Position numbers and translations under genes: made by a program. From contig JANINJ010000087.1 in the NCBI GenBank assembly GCA_024508855.1, forward strand, positions 1 to 64,000: a DNA stretch of 64,000 nucleotides, in the 5' to 3' direction. The notes beneath the pieces were generated by a model that was given only the letters and a program-made list of their open reading frames with translations, was not told where the DNA came from and ran no database searches. The first letter of the stretch is position 1; each line of letters opens with the position of its first letter. The stretch is from Xanthobacteraceae bacterium. GTDB taxonomy: Bacteria; Pseudomonadota; Alphaproteobacteria; Rhizobiales; Xanthobacteraceae. Positions 35,161-43,872 of this stretch are shown piece by piece.

Positions 35161-35930
35161 CGGACAAACCGCTTCCGTCGACACCATCGTTCCGGCTCGA
35201 GGGTCGTCGCGCGCTCGTCACGGGCGCGGGACGAGGTATCGGGCATGCCGCTTCCGTCGCGTTGGCGGAAGCGAGGGCCCATGTCACGCTATGTGCCCGC
35301 ACCGCCTCGGAAGTAGAGGAGGCGGCCGCCGCAATCCGCGGCCGGGGCTTCGATGCGGATGCGCTCGCACTCGATGTTACCGACGTCGATGCGTTCCGCA
35401 CGGCGATTGAGGCTCGCGAGCCCTACGGCATTTTCGTCAACAATGCCGGCACCAATCGTCCCAATCCCTTCCTCGAAGTTCCAGCCGAGGATTTTGATGC
35501 GGTGATGAATCTGAACATCAGAGCGGCCTATTTTGCTGCGCAATCGGTGGCGCGGTGCATGGTCGAATCGAGCCTACGCGGCTCCATCATCAACATGTCC
35601 TCGCAGATGGGGCACGTCGGCGGGCCGAATCGGACACTTTACTGTGCGTCCAAGTGGGCGATGGAGGGATTCTCGAAGGCGATGGCGCTCGATCTGGCGC
35701 CGCACGGCATTCGCGTCAATACGCTGTGCCCCACGTTTATCGAAACGCCGATGACGCGGCCGTTCCTCGAAAACGAAGAGTTCAAGCAGAGCGTGCTGTC
35801 GAAGATCAAGATCGGACGGCTCGGCACGGTCGAGGATCTGATGGGAGCGATCGTCTTCCTGGCTAGCGACGCATCATCCTTGATGACGGGATCGTCATTG
35901 GTCGTCGATGGCGGCTGGACTGCAGAATAA
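35157..35930 (+). CDS. Short-chain dehydrogenase/reductase
   Basis: A 257-residue classical SDR with TGAGRGIG at residues 22-29, NNAG at 95-98, catalytic serine region MSSQMG near 148, and YCASK (Tyr162, Lys166). The C-terminal [12 protein letters not shown] is typical of FabG-like members. It probably oxidises a hydroxyl on a pathway intermediate with NAD(P). ATGA overlap with the HisD-like gene shows co-translation. Confidence 0.9.
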   Translation: MTDKPLPSTPSFRLEGRRALVTGAGRGIGHAASVALAEARAHVTLCARTASEVEEAAAAIRGRGFDADALALDVTDVDAFRTAIEAREPYGIFVNNAGTNRPNPFLEVPAEDFDAVMNLNIRAAYFAAQSVARCMVESSLRGSIINMSSQMGHVGGPNRTLYCASKWAMEGFSKAMALDLAPHGIRVNTLCPTFIETPMTRPFLENEEFKQSVLSKIKIGRLGTVEDLMGAIVFLASDASSLMTGSSLVVDGGWTAE

Positions 35931-36003
35931 TCGGATCGTATGCGAAGTCCTATCTTCCTTCAGCGTGTCTAGTGGCCGGTCAGAGATTTTCGCAGTTCTG
36001 AAT

Positions 36004-36085
36004 GGAAGCCATCATTTCGATGGTTTCCACGTCATCGGGCGAAACCGTCGCCCAGGCTGCATTAATCGCGGCGCGTTAACGCGCC
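36004..36085. terminator. Hairpin-rich junction between two convergent operons
   Basis: Two stems lie here. GGAAgCCATC/GATGGTTTCC (36004-36028) has a five-base loop. The perfect 16-bp palindrome GGCGCGTTAACGCGCC (36070-36085) contains the TAA of the minus-strand large subunit. Neither has a clear T-run, so any terminator function is uncertain. The 145-base gap holds nothing else. Confidence 0.35.
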
Positions 36086-38400
36086 ACCTCCAGCCATTGC
36101 ACTACTTGTTGAGGTGAAATGGGGTGCGCGGAAATGAACGGTCCATTCGGTCCGAGCGCATCTTCCACGGCCGAAATTACGCAGGCCGCCGCGGGAATTG
36201 TGCCGCCTTCGCCCGCGCCCTTCACGCCGATCGGATTGCGCGGCGAGGGTGTTTCCATGTGATGGATCTCGATCGGCGGCATCTCCGACGCCATCGGCAG
36301 CAAATAGTCGCCGTAGGTGGTCGTCAGCGGTTGACCTTGCTCGTCATAGATCATGCGTTCGAACAACGCATTTCCGATGCCATGCACGACACCGCCGCGA
36401 ATCTGGCCATCGACGATCAGCGGATTGATCAGCTTGCCGCAATCGTGGACCACCACGTAGCGAACCACCCTGATATCTCCTGTTTCCGGATCGATCTCGA
36501 CTTCGCAGGCATTCGCGCCATAAGCGAATGTCAGCGCATTGGAGTTGAAGTAGGCCGTCGCGGCCAGATCAGGCTCCATGTTGCCGGGCAAGGGAACGCC
36601 GGTCGAGCCGGCGAGTGCGCCAGCAATCTCGGACAGCTTTATTTTCATGTCCGGAATGCCCTTCACGTGCACCGCGCCGGCTTCGAGTTCGAGGTCCTGC
36701 TCATCCACTTCCAGTTGATGCGACGCAAAGGTGATGGCCTTGGCCCGCACCTTGTCCGCCGCCAGCTGGACCGACGAACCTGCCGTCACCGCAATGCGGC
36801 TGGCGATAGTGGAGATGCCGAGCGGAAACTTCGCGGTGTCCGCCGTCTCCACCGTCACATCGTCGAGTTCGACGCCGAGCGCGTCGGCGGCGATCTGGGC
36901 GAACGCGGTGCGATGGCCCTGGCCCTGACTGGACGCGCCGGTGGCGACGATGACCCTTCCTGCCGGCGTCACACGAATGGATGCACCCTCGAACGGACCG
37001 AGCCCGGTGTCTTCCACGCAGGACGCAATGCCGAGACCACGCAGTTTGCCCCGTCGCTTGGCCTCTTTGCGCCGTGTTTCAAAATCCGAAGCGCCGATCT
37101 TCTCAAGCACAAGGTTTAGCGCCCCCACGTAGTCGCCGCTATCATAGGAGATAGGCGAACCGTCGCGTGCTTTCATGCCGGTGGTATAGGGCATCTGGTC
37201 AGCCTTCACGAAGCTGCGCTGCCGCACGTCCTGTCGATCGATTCCGAGATGGCGTGCGATGCGGTCGGCAAGGCGCTCGAGCAGAAACGCAACGTTCGGC
37301 CGGCAGGCACCGCGGACTGGCGAGGTCGGCACCAGATTGGTGAGCACAACATCAACGGTGAGATCGAGCGCCTCAAGTGCGTAGGGCCCCGGGAAACTGG
37401 CGATGGCCGTTGCAGGAAGGATCAGGCCGTAAGGCGCGTAAGCGCCGTTGTCGTGAATGCAATGGCCGCTGATTGCGCGCATGCGTCCGTCGTTGTCGAA
37501 GGCCACGTCAAGCGACCAGATCTGGCCGCGCTGCTGCGTGGTCGCAACGAAATGTTCCTGACGATCTTCGATCCACTTCACGGGTCGCCTGATCTTGATC
37601 GCGGCAAGTGCGACGGCGAATTCCTCGGCGTAGACGTTGGCTTTCGGCCCGAAGCCGCCGCCGACGTCGGGTGTCATGACGCGAATGCCGTTCTCGTCGC
37701 GTTTGAGGTAAGCCGCCAGATGCCGCCGGACCATGTAAGGCGATTGCGATGAGGTTGAAATCGTCAGCGCATCGGTCAGCAGGTCGATGTTCGCAACCAC
37801 CCCGCGGCACTCCATCGCATGGCAGCCGCCGCGATGGATGTCAAAATGTTCGGTCAGAACATGATCGGCTTTGGCAAAGACCTTGCTGCAATCGCCAAAG
37901 CCGGCCTTCATGGTGGCCGCGATGTTGCTGGCATATTGCGAATGCGTCGTCGGCGAATTGGCCACGCGGGCGAGGACGACATCCGATACTGCAGGCAAAT
38001 ACTCGACGTCCAGCATGACCGCGGCCGCAGCATCCTCGGCGTTGGCGCGGTTGTCGGCGAGAACGATGGCGATGGCTTCGCCGACGTGGCGCACTTCTGC
38101 GTCGCTCAGCGGATGATAGGTAATCGGCGTCTTCAAAAGCGGATGCGGTGCCATGGCCGGCATCGGTCCCTGCGCGATGTCCGCAAAATCGTCCATCGTA
38201 TAGATCGCAACCACGCCCGGCATTGCCAGCGCGTCGCCTTTGTCGATACTGCGAATTCTGCCATGGGCAAAGTTCGCACGAACGAAAGCAGCATGGAGCA
38301 TGCCGGGCAGTTCGATGTCGTCGACATAGTGACCCGTGCCGGTGAGCAGGCGCGCATCTTCGACGCGGGTGATGGCGGCTCCAAACAAACGTCCACTCAT
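36076..38400 (-). CDS. Molybdenum hydroxylase large subunit (CoxL-like, non-CO), cluster B
   Basis: A 774-residue molybdopterin subunit starting at ATG 38400 (ATGA overlap with the 2Fe-2S gene). The N terminus has ARLLTGTGHYVDDIELPGMLHAAFVR, followed by GGGFGPKANVY, SSQGQGHRTAFAQI and the terminal GVKGAGEGGTIP with the catalytic Glu. The active-site loop reads PVRGACRPN near residue 363, lacking the CO-specific CSFR; the single cysteine is not in the copper position. It should hydroxylate an organic substrate, probably heteroaromatic. Confidence 0.9.
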   Translation of the reverse strand: MSGRLFGAAITRVEDARLLTGTGHYVDDIELPGMLHAAFVRANFAHGRIRSIDKGDALAMPGVVAIYTMDDFADIAQGPMPAMAPHPLLKTPITYHPLSDAEVRHVGEAIAIVLADNRANAEDAAAAVMLDVEYLPAVSDVVLARVANSPTTHSQYASNIAATMKAGFGDCSKVFAKADHVLTEHFDIHRGGCHAMECRGVVANIDLLTDALTISTSSQSPYMVRRHLAAYLKRDENGIRVMTPDVGGGFGPKANVYAEEFAVALAAIKIRRPVKWIEDRQEHFVATTQQRGQIWSLDVAFDNDGRMRAISGHCIHDNGAYAPYGLILPATAIASFPGPYALEALDLTVDVVLTNLVPTSPVRGACRPNVAFLLERLADRIARHLGIDRQDVRQRSFVKADQMPYTTGMKARDGSPISYDSGDYVGALNLVLEKIGASDFETRRKEAKRRGKLRGLGIASCVEDTGLGPFEGASIRVTPAGRVIVATGASSQGQGHRTAFAQIAADALGVELDDVTVETADTAKFPLGISTIASRIAVTAGSSVQLAADKVRAKAITFASHQLEVDEQDLELEAGAVHVKGIPDMKIKLSEIAGALAGSTGVPLPGNMEPDLAATAYFNSNALTFAYGANACEVEIDPETGDIRVVRYVVVHDCGKLINPLIVDGQIRGGVVHGIGNALFERMIYDEQGQPLTTTYGDYLLPMASEMPPIEIHHMETPSPRNPIGVKGAGEGGTIPAAACVISAVEDALGPNGPFISAHPISPQQVVQWLEVAR

Positions 38401-38876
38401 GTCCGGTTCGCCTTTGCCGATGCCGTATCGAGCGCCGCCTGCACGATGCCCTGATAGCCGGTGCACCGGCAGATGTTTCCGGAGATCGCCACTCTCACAT
38501 CCTCTTCGGTCGGCGCAGGCGTGGTCCGCAAAAAGGCTTCAAGCGTCATCAGCATGCCGGGCGTACAGAAGCCGCATTGCAGCCCGTGATTGGCCGAAAA
38601 TGCTTTTTGGAGCGGAGACAGATCGCCAGGTTTTCCAAGGCTTTCCACGGTCTCGACCGTGCCACCGTCGATCTGGACTGCGAGCATCAGGCAGGAGCGC
38701 ACTGGGGAACCGTCAACGATCACCGTACAGGCGCCGCAGACGCCATGTTCGCAACCGATATGAGTGCCGGTCAATCCGAGCGAGTGTCGCAGAAAGTCGC
38801 CAAGATGCATACGCGGATCGGCCGCTGCCTCGCGCTGCTGTCCATTGAGTGTGAATGTTACCGATTGGTCGGTCAT
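38397..38876 (-). CDS. Molybdenum hydroxylase 2Fe-2S subunit (CoxS-like), cluster B
   Basis: A 159-residue subunit with all eight cluster ligands: C42, C47, C50, C62 in CEHGVCGACT and SC, then CGFCTPG and CRCTGY. It transfers electrons from the large subunit to the FAD subunit. It overlaps both neighbours by four bases (gene order M-S-L on the minus strand). Confidence 0.92.
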   Translation of the reverse strand: MTDQSVTFTLNGQQREAAADPRMHLGDFLRHSLGLTGTHIGCEHGVCGACTVIVDGSPVRSCLMLAVQIDGGTVETVESLGKPGDLSPLQKAFSANHGLQCGFCTPGMLMTLEAFLRTTPAPTEEDVRVAISGNICRCTGYQGIVQAALDTASAKANRT

Positions 38877-39742
38877 GGCTGCCGCTCCAGCGTGGTGCAG
38901 GCCTCGTGCAGTGCGCGGCGGATCAGCACGCCGGCGAGATGGCGGCGATAGCCGGCGGTTACATGAACGTCTTCCATCGCATCGAGCGCACGGGCTTCAG
39001 TTACAACCGGCTCGATATCAAGTTTGTCGATGGGTTGACCGATCAGAGCAACCTCGGCATCCGACAGTCGGCGAGGCGACGCTTCAACGCCGAACGACAA
39101 CAGCGCGGCGCGAGTGATCCGGCCATCGTTGCCGGCCTTGATCATGGCTGCGCCGCCGGCAACGGCGAAGTCGCCATGCCGCCGCGCATATTCAGCGAAG
39201 CCGTAACCGTGACCCTTGGCCCATGGCTTGATCCGGATCGCCTCTAAAAATTCCTGCTCCCCAAGGGCAGATTGCAGCAGCCCTTCAAACCATTCGCTGA
39301 TCGGAACGATACGACGGCCTTCCGGTCCGGTGACGATGAGCTCGGCGTCCAGCGCCGCACACATTGCGGGCTGTTCGGCCGATGGATCGAGGTGGCAGCA
39401 ACTGCCGCCGATCGTACCGCGCGCGCGGGTCTGGATATGGCCGACGTGCTCCAGCGCTCGGATCAGCAGCGGAATACGAGCTTTTACGATGTCCGACGAC
39501 AGGACATCAGCCTGCCGTGTCATCGCACCGATCTCGATGCCATCCGCCGTCTCGCGGATTCCAGCGAGGTCTGAAATACGGTTGATGTCGATCAGATGCT
39601 CCGGGGCAAGCACCCGAAGATTCATCATCGGCATCAGCGATTGCCCACCGGCGAGGATCTTGGCGTTCTCCAGGCTGGAAAGGAGCGCGCTGAGTTCTTC
39701 GCGCGTCTGCGGGCGGTGATATTGAAACGGCGGAGCCTTCAT
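38873..39742 (-). CDS. Molybdenum hydroxylase FAD subunit (CoxM-like), cluster B
   Basis: A 289-residue flavoprotein with AGGQSLMPMMNLRVLAPEH, the middle TIGGSCCHLDPSAE segment (two cysteines where alanine or histidine is usual) and a C-terminal ARRHGDFAVAGGAAMIK. It starts five bases after the alpha/beta-hydrolase gene begins downstream on the same strand and ends overlapping the 2Fe-2S gene. It should oxidise the 2Fe-2S subunit and pass electrons on. Confidence 0.9.
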   Translation of the reverse strand: MKAPPFQYHRPQTREELSALLSSLENAKILAGGQSLMPMMNLRVLAPEHLIDINRISDLAGIRETADGIEIGAMTRQADVLSSDIVKARIPLLIRALEHVGHIQTRARGTIGGSCCHLDPSAEQPAMCAALDAELIVTGPEGRRIVPISEWFEGLLQSALGEQEFLEAIRIKPWAKGHGYGFAEYARRHGDFAVAGGAAMIKAGNDGRITRAALLSFGVEASPRRLSDAEVALIGQPIDKLDIEPVVTEARALDAMEDVHVTAGYRRHLAGVLIRRALHEACTTLERQP

Positions 39743-39747
39743 GCCGA

Positions 39748-40530
39748 TTAAGCCAGATTGAGGAACTTCGAAATCGTCTTGATAAACGCTTCGGGTGCCT
39801 GCGCCATCGGCGCATGTCCGCAGCCGGGCATTTCGATCAGATCGGCTTTGGGCAGCGCCTTCGCCAGTGCGTGAGACATTTCGGGTGGCGTCGCCGCGTC
39901 GAGGCTGCCAACCACGACCAGGGTCGGATTACGGATCGTGCCGATCTGAGACGCTAAATCCAGCGCAGCAAGCGCATGGCAGGCCTCGGCAAAGAATTCG
40001 GGATTGGTCTTGACCAGCGCGGCGCGGCGCTCGGCCATGATTGCTGGATTGGCAGCAATGAAATCTTCGGGAAATAGTCGCTTGAGTGCGACATCAACGA
40101 TCGCTTCCATGCCGCTCTGATGCACGCGATCGGCCATCGTAAAGAAGGATTGCTTGCCTTCCGGTGAAAAGCCAATGCCGGTATCGGCGAGCACAAGCCG
40201 GTCGAATTTCGCGCCGTGACGAATCGCCAGCGTGCTGGCGACGAAACCGCCAAACCCGTTGCCCAGCACGTCCGCAGTCGTCCCGAGGTCGAGCGCCTCG
40301 AACAGGCCCGAGATCCGATCTGCGATACCCTCGATGGTCGAGCCGGCCGATGACGAGCGGCCGAATCCGGGAAGATCCGGCACGATGACGCGCCGCTGCT
40401 CCGCGAGTGTCGGAACCACCTTGTAGAAAATAGCGCGATCGGCGAGAAGCGAATGCAGCAGCACTAGCGGCTTGCCGGTTCCGGTCTCGATAATATCAAG
40501 CGTGCCGTCACGCAGGCGAACGGATGTCAT
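39748..40530 (-). CDS. Alpha/beta-hydrolase fold protein lacking the nucleophile serine
   Basis: A 260-residue alpha/beta-hydrolase of the MhpC/PcaD-like type: PLVLLHSLLADRAIF (oxyanion region), VIVPDLPGFGRSS, VVVGSLDAATPP (acid) and GCGHAPMAQAPEAF (catalytic His). The nucleophile elbow reads LGNGFGG with Gly92 where Ser is normal (the codon is GGG at 40257-40255), so the classic triad is incomplete. It may be a non-hydrolytic member such as a cofactor-free dioxygenase or lyase, or an inactive relic, though the rest of the fold is well kept. It lies between the ABC genes and the Mo-hydroxylase genes in one run. Confidence 0.8.
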   Translation of the reverse strand: MTSVRLRDGTLDIIETGTGKPLVLLHSLLADRAIFYKVVPTLAEQRRVIVPDLPGFGRSSSAGSTIEGIADRISGLFEALDLGTTADVLGNGFGGFVASTLAIRHGAKFDRLVLADTGIGFSPEGKQSFFTMADRVHQSGMEAIVDVALKRLFPEDFIAANPAIMAERRAALVKTNPEFFAEACHALAALDLASQIGTIRNPTLVVVGSLDAATPPEMSHALAKALPKADLIEMPGCGHAPMAQAPEAFIKTISKFLNLA

Positions 40531-40539
40531 GGGAACCTC

Positions 40540-41259
40540 TCAATAGACGCCGAGCAGTTGCTCGACCAAACGATCGTTTGAGCGAAGCGAGTCCGCGTTG
40601 CCCGCATGTGCGACGTAGCCGGTGTTGAGCACAACGACTTCATCCGCGATGTCGAGCGCCAGCTTGATGTTCTGTTCGACCAGAATGACGGATAGCCCGC
40701 TGTCGCGCAGTTTCTTGAGCACGACCGCCACTTCCGCAACGATCTGCGGCGCCAGACCTTCGGAAGGTTCGTCGAACAGGACGACGCGCGGATTGGTCAT
40801 CAAGGCGCGGCAAATGGCCAGCATCTGCTGTTCGCCGCCGGAGAGTGAGCCCGCGAGTTGACGCTGACGTTCGTGCAGGCGGGGGAACGTTGCGTAAACC
40901 TGCTCAAGCCCCCAGCCGGGGCCGTCATCGGAACGGCCGGGGCGAGCTGCCACGGTCAGGTTTTCGTAAACGGTAAGCGAGGCGAAGATACGCCGGCCTT
41001 GGGGAACAAGACCGACGCCTTTGAGCGAAATCGCTTCGGGCGAAAGCCCGGCGATGGACTGACCGAACAAATCGACGCGCGCGGCCTTGGCTTTGACCAG
41101 CCCCATGATCGCGCTGATGCAAGTGGTCTTGCCGGCGCCGTTGCGTCCAAGCAGACCAAGCACGCGCCCCTTCTTGACACTGAACGAGAGATCATGCAGC
41201 ACGTGGCTCTCGCCGTAGAAGGCGTTCAGGCCGTCGATGGTGAGCGCATCACTGTCCAA
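40540..41259 (-). CDS. ABC importer ATPase (LivF-like), cluster B
   Basis: A LivF-type ATPase with GRNGAGKTT, GLVPQGRRIFASLTV, signature LSGGEQQMLAICRAL, FDEPSEGLAP and ILVEQNIKLA. TTG at 41259 is preferred: AGG lies six bases upstream and the N terminus matches other LivF proteins. An ATG at 41295 would overlap the LivG gene by 47 bases. It powers the cluster B importer with LivG. Confidence 0.88.
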   Translation of the reverse strand: MDSDALTIDGLNAFYGESHVLHDLSFSVKKGRVLGLLGRNGAGKTTCISAIMGLVKAKAARVDLFGQSIAGLSPEAISLKGVGLVPQGRRIFASLTVYENLTVAARPGRSDDGPGWGLEQVYATFPRLHERQRQLAGSLSGGEQQMLAICRALMTNPRVVLFDEPSEGLAPQIVAEVAVVLKKLRDSGLSVILVEQNIKLALDIADEVVVLNTGYVAHAGNADSLRSNDRLVEQLLGVY

Positions 41260-41992
41260 GATACACCTCGCGGGTCTTGGGATCGGCGACGACATCGGCG
41301 CGGCTGCCTTCCACGACCACCTGGCCGTGCTGCATCACCGTAATCACGTCGGCAAAGGCAAGTGCCACATCCATGTCGTGCTCGATCATGACGATAGTCA
41401 CGTCGCGCGGAATGGATTGCAGAAGGCGCTGCACGTCCTGGCGCTCGTCGGCGGAGAGGCCGGCGAGCGGTTCATCGAGCAGCAGCAGTTTTGGCTTTTG
41501 CGCGAGCGCCATGGCGATCTCAAGTCGCCGCCGCTCACCATAGCTGGTTTCCATCACGGTCTGATCGGCGAGATGTTCGAGGCCAACAAGCACGAGCGTG
41601 GCGCGCGCCTCATCCCACAGGGCTGTCTGCCGGCGTAGGTCCGACCACGGGTTGAATCGACATTCGCGCAGACCGACCAGCGAAATGACAACGTTATGAA
41701 GGACGGTATTTTTCGGAAACAGCGTGATGATCTGATAGGTTCGCGCCATGCCGAGATGGGTGCGCTGGTTAGCGGACTTTCGCGTCACGTTCTGGCCGAA
41801 AATCCGGATTTCACCTTGCGAGGGCGGATAGTCGCCGGCGATGAGGTTGAAGAACGTCGTCTTGCCGGCTCCGTTGGGGCCGAGCAGCAGTCGCCGTTCG
41901 CCGGCGGGAATGCGCATGGTGACGTCCCGCACGGCAGGCAATCCGCCGAAGTAGCGATAAAGACCGGTCACTTCGAGAGCAGATATCGTCAT
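41249..41992 (-). CDS. ABC importer ATPase (LivG-like), cluster B
   Basis: A 247-residue ATPase with Walker A GPNGAGKTT, ITLFPKNTVLHNVVISLVG, the reduced LivG signature TSYGERRRLEIAMAL, Walker B LLLDEPLAGLS and IVMIEHDMDVALAFAD. Overlaps the LivM start by four bases upstream and the LivF gene downstream. Confidence 0.9.
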   Translation of the reverse strand: MTISALEVTGLYRYFGGLPAVRDVTMRIPAGERRLLLGPNGAGKTTFFNLIAGDYPPSQGEIRIFGQNVTRKSANQRTHLGMARTYQIITLFPKNTVLHNVVISLVGLRECRFNPWSDLRRQTALWDEARATLVLVGLEHLADQTVMETSYGERRRLEIAMALAQKPKLLLLDEPLAGLSADERQDVQRLLQSIPRDVTIVMIEHDMDVALAFADVITVMQHGQVVVEGSRADVVADPKTREVYLGQ

Positions 41993-42990
41993 TGGGTACG
42001 ATCCCTGACGATTGAAGAGACGTCCGCATCCTTATCCGTGTGCGGCGAGTTCTTCAGCGCGCGCAGGACCCGCCGGGCGCCCGGCACCAGGCCCTCAGGC
42101 ATGAACAGAACGATGACGACGAAGATAACACCGAGCAGGATCAGCCAGCGCGTGATGTATGCGCTGACGACGTTTTTGAGGATGACGACCAAGGCCGCGC
42201 CAACCACCGGCCCGAGCAATGTTCCGGTGCCGCCGGCGATAACCATCAGCAACGTCTCCGCCGATGTCGTGAGATGGAGCGCCTGCGGGCTGACAAACTG
42301 ATTGTAATACGCATAGAGCAGGCCGGCGACAGCTCCCCAGAATCCGGCGAATACGAAACTCAGCCATTGGATCAGCCACACATTGTAGCCCAGCGCGTGC
42401 ATGCGTCGCGGCTGATCGCGCGTGCCTTGCAGACTTTGACCGAGGCCCGATTGCATGAAGCGCGCCATGCACAAGAGCGCGATGCCGAGAAAAACCAAAA
42501 CGAAATAGTAGAACGTCGTCGGATCCATCAAGTTGAGACCGAACGGATGCGGCCGTTTCAGCCCGCCCAATCCATTGTCGCCGCCGGTCAGGCTCGACCA
42601 TCGATAGGCGACGCCCCACAAGATCTGGCCGAGCGCCAGCGTAATCATCAAGAACCCGAGACCGGAGGCGCGCAGCGCCAGATAGCCGAAGATCATCGCC
42701 AGGCCGGTCGTCGCACCGATTGCGATCAGCGCACCGGTGAGATGTCCAAATCCGGCTTGGGTCGTGAGATAAATCGACAGATAGGCTGCCACGCCGAGAT
42801 AGGCCGCATGACCCAGCGAGATCATGCCGCCCCAGCCGACCAGCAGATTGAGGCTGAGCGCGAGAATGGCCGCGATTGCGATCTGGCTTGCGATGTTGAT
42901 GTAATATTCAGAGGTCACGAGCCACGGCATCACAAGCAGGGCGACGAGCCCGATCAACGATAGCGATAAAGTGGAGACCGGACTGCGCAT
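41989..42990 (-). CDS. Branched-chain-type ABC importer permease (LivM-like), cluster B
   Basis: A 333-residue membrane protein with ALSLNLLVGWGGMISLGHAAYLG, GLGFLMITLALGQILWGVAYRWSSLTGGDNGLGG (in part) and VIAGGTGTLLGPVVGAALVVIL. It has a long C-terminal tail rich in Arg/Asp. One base overlaps the LivH stop. Inner-membrane channel subunit. Confidence 0.9.
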   Translation of the reverse strand: MRSPVSTLSLSLIGLVALLVMPWLVTSEYYINIASQIAIAAILALSLNLLVGWGGMISLGHAAYLGVAAYLSIYLTTQAGFGHLTGALIAIGATTGLAMIFGYLALRASGLGFLMITLALGQILWGVAYRWSSLTGGDNGLGGLKRPHPFGLNLMDPTTFYYFVLVFLGIALLCMARFMQSGLGQSLQGTRDQPRRMHALGYNVWLIQWLSFVFAGFWGAVAGLLYAYYNQFVSPQALHLTTSAETLLMVIAGGTGTLLGPVVGAALVVILKNVVSAYITRWLILLGVIFVVIVLFMPEGLVPGARRVLRALKNSPHTDKDADVSSIVRDRTQ

Positions 42991-43850
42991 CAGAAGGCCT
43001 GCTTGCCGAACAGGCCGGTGGGCCGCAGTGTCAGAACCAGAACCATCGGCAGGAACAGGATCATGTAAGCGAGATCGGGAAACAGCGCCTGTCCATAGCT
43101 GTAGATAAAGCCGATGATCAGGCTACCGACGAACGCGCCGAGCAGACTTCCGACTCCTCCCAAGATAACGACCACCAGTGCGAGGGGAAGCATATCGGTA
43201 TCGAGACCCGGATAGACCGACAGGATTGGGCCGGCCAGAACGCCGCCGGCGCCGGCCAGCGCGGAGCCGAGGCAGAACACCACAGAAAACAGCAATGAAG
43301 TGCGGATTCCCATGGCTCGGGCCATGGTGAGATCGTCGACGCCGGCCCGGATCATCGCGCCGAGGCGGCTGCGTTCCAGCAGAAACCACAATGCCGCGGC
43401 CAGTACGAATGCCACGCCAATGACAAACAGGCGATAGATCGGAAAGGCGAGATGCGAGATGCGGAACGCGCCCGCCAATTCGTGCGGCATGGGCACCGGC
43501 CGTGGATCGCCCGTCCAAATCCAGACGCAAGTGTCCGCAATGATGAAGGCGATACCCAGCGTTACCAGCACCTGCGCCAGCGGCTGGCCGGTCAGCCGGC
43601 GCAGGATAAAGCGCTCGATCACGGTGCCGAGGATGCAGATTGCGCCACCCCCGATCAGGATCGCGATCCAGAAATTCACACCAGCCTCGATTGCCGACAA
43701 GCCGACATAGGCGCCGAGCATGAAATAAGCGCCGTGCGACAGATTGACGATGCGCATCAGGCCAAAGATCAACGAAAAGCCCGATGCGAGAATGAACAGG
43801 AGAGATCCGAAGGCCAGACCGTTCAACCCCTGGATGATCCAGAAATTCAT
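42990..43850 (-). CDS. Branched-chain-type ABC importer permease (LivH-like), cluster B
   Basis: A 286-residue permease: GLAFGSLLFILASGFSLIFGLMRIVNLSHGAYFMLGA (in part), LAQVLVTLGIAFIIADT, RAMGIRTSLLFSVVFCLGSALAG and VVILGGVGSLLGAFVGSLIIG. It pairs with the LivM-like protein and follows the binding-protein gene by 22 bases. Confidence 0.9.
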   Translation of the reverse strand: MNFWIIQGLNGLAFGSLLFILASGFSLIFGLMRIVNLSHGAYFMLGAYVGLSAIEAGVNFWIAILIGGGAICILGTVIERFILRRLTGQPLAQVLVTLGIAFIIADTCVWIWTGDPRPVPMPHELAGAFRISHLAFPIYRLFVIGVAFVLAAALWFLLERSRLGAMIRAGVDDLTMARAMGIRTSLLFSVVFCLGSALAGAGGVLAGPILSVYPGLDTDMLPLALVVVILGGVGSLLGAFVGSLIIGFIYSYGQALFPDLAYMILFLPMVLVLTLRPTGLFGKQAF

Positions 43851-43872
43851 GCGGATCCCTCCCGACGGCGAA

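Noticed and set aside
36070-36085. GGCGCGTTAACGCGCC as operator
   Set aside because: It lies at the end of a gene between convergent operons and occurs once; a chance or hairpin role is more likely.
36124-38454. Long plus-strand frames over the cluster B Mo hydroxylase
   Set aside because: They mirror the large and 2Fe-2S subunit genes, which have clear cofactor motifs on the minus strand.
36076-38466. Upstream start (38466) for the cluster B large subunit
   Set aside because: The extra 22 residues lie inside the 2Fe-2S gene; ATG 38400 gives the usual ATGA overlap and N terminus.
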